Part shown: positions 5,690 to 5,938 of the stretch, piece by piece | Layout of the letters: each line of letters opens with the position of its first letter | Numbering within the stretch: position 1 is the stretch's first letter | Notes under the pieces: generated by a model | Told to the model about the DNA's origin: nothing | The model's database searches: none | Seen by the model: the letters and a program-made list of their open reading frames with translations, nothing else | From: an uncultured Eubacteriales bacterium | GTDB lineage: Bacteria > Bacillota > Clostridia > Christensenellales > Aristaeellaceae | Direction: 5' to 3' | Length of the DNA stretch: 5,938 bases | NCBI GenBank assembly: GCA_900540045.1 | Contig: UQEF01000118.1 | Location: 1-5,938 of the forward strand | Translations under genes and position numbers: made by a program

Positions 5690-5938
5690 GCCGCGCCGTC
5701 TGGCCGCTCCTTTCCAAACCGTTTCCGGCTTGTGTCCGGCGCTCACGCGCGCCGCGCCGTCAGGCCGCTCCTTCCCGGACCGTTTCCGGCTTGTGCCCGG
5801 TGCTCACGCGCGCCGTGCCGTCAGGCCGCTCCTTCCCGGACCGTTTCCGGCTTGTGTCCGGCGCTCACGCGTGCCGCGCCGTCTGGCCGCGCGCCGCGCC
5901 CCTGCGCCCTTCCCGGAGGCACACGCCGCTCACGCCCG
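5690..5938. repeat. 61-bp tandem repeat array, three full copies plus a decayed fourth
   Basis: Full units lie at 5690-5750, 5751-5811 and 5812-5872, each 61 bp. Units 1 and 2 differ at 6 positions, 2 and 3 at 4, and 1 and 3 at 6. The fourth copy keeps the first 18 bases (5873-5890), then only islands: CTTCCCGGA (5909-5917) and GCTCACGC (5928-5935). Units 2 and 3 contain CCGGA-CCGTT-TCCGG, a 5-bp hairpin that is broken in unit 1. The plus strand is poor in A (3 A against 12 T in unit 2). The period is not a multiple of three, so copies would not translate alike and coding is unlikely. The array may continue past the window edge. Function unknown. The short stretch 5651-5689 before it holds nothing recognisable. 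Confidence 0.9.

Noticed and set aside
5495..5746. Minus-strand open frame starting inside repeat unit 1
   Set aside because: It would cross both terminator hairpins and enter the antisense of the TIGR04086 gene. Its composition is Arg/Gly-rich and no family is recognisable.
5660..5938. Plus-strand frame from ATG 5660 open through the window end
   Set aside because: The array happens to contain no stop codon in any plus-strand frame. The 61-bp period shifts frame in each copy, so copies would translate differently. There is no ribosome site, and a T7 terminator lies just upstream.
5690..5938. CRISPR array
   Set aside because: The whole 61-bp unit is repeated head to tail with no variable spacers, and no cas-like gene is nearby.

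Overview
The window looks like a chromosomal segment from a high-GC (roughly two-thirds G+C by eye), endospore-forming member of the Bacillota, most likely a Clostridia-type lineage. The evidence is a complete spoIVA gene (spore coat basement-layer ATPase), a YlbF/YmcA-family gene, strong AAGGAGG-type ribosome binding sites, sigma-A-like promoter boxes and a TIGR04086 (YrzE-like) membrane protein beside yajC. The family or genus cannot be fixed from this sequence alone.

Layout. Positions 1-145 are non-coding and rich in inverted repeats, including a hairpin just past the end of spoIVA. SpoIVA is encoded on the minus strand (146-1627). A 127-bp divergent intergenic region follows. It serves spoIVA to the left and a tight plus-strand operon to the right: a YlbF-family helical protein (1755-2114), the endolytic murein transglycosylase MltG (2129-3319, TTG start) and a U32-family protein of the TrhP tRNA-hydroxylation type (3322-4563). 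The gaps are 14 and 2 bp, so translational coupling is likely. After a possible weak terminator, a clear promoter (TTGTGC, 17 bp, TGC-TATAAT) drives yajC (4671-5069) and a four-helix TIGR04086/YrzE-like membrane protein (5143-5559). This unit ends in two consecutive GC-rich hairpins, the second followed by T7. The right end (5690-5938) is an A-poor, non-coding 61-bp tandem repeat with three full copies and a decayed fourth.

How the genes fit together. The order mltG then U32 resembles the Bacillus subtilis yrrL-yrrM-yrrN-yrrO cluster, but the methyltransferase yrrM (trmR) and the small U32 gene yrrN are absent here. The order yajC then yrzE matches the secDF neighbourhood of Bacillus, but secDF is not in the window. 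The block therefore combines spore envelope assembly, cell-wall glycan cleavage, tRNA wobble modification and a Sec accessory factor. All are familiar housekeeping or sporulation families.

The less ordinary signals are non-coding. The main ones are an 8-bp perfect dyad (GTAAGGAT-N11-ATCCTTAC) bracketing the yajC -10 box, the 61-bp tandem array, and nested long palindromes at the left edge. I see no convincing new multi-gene system.
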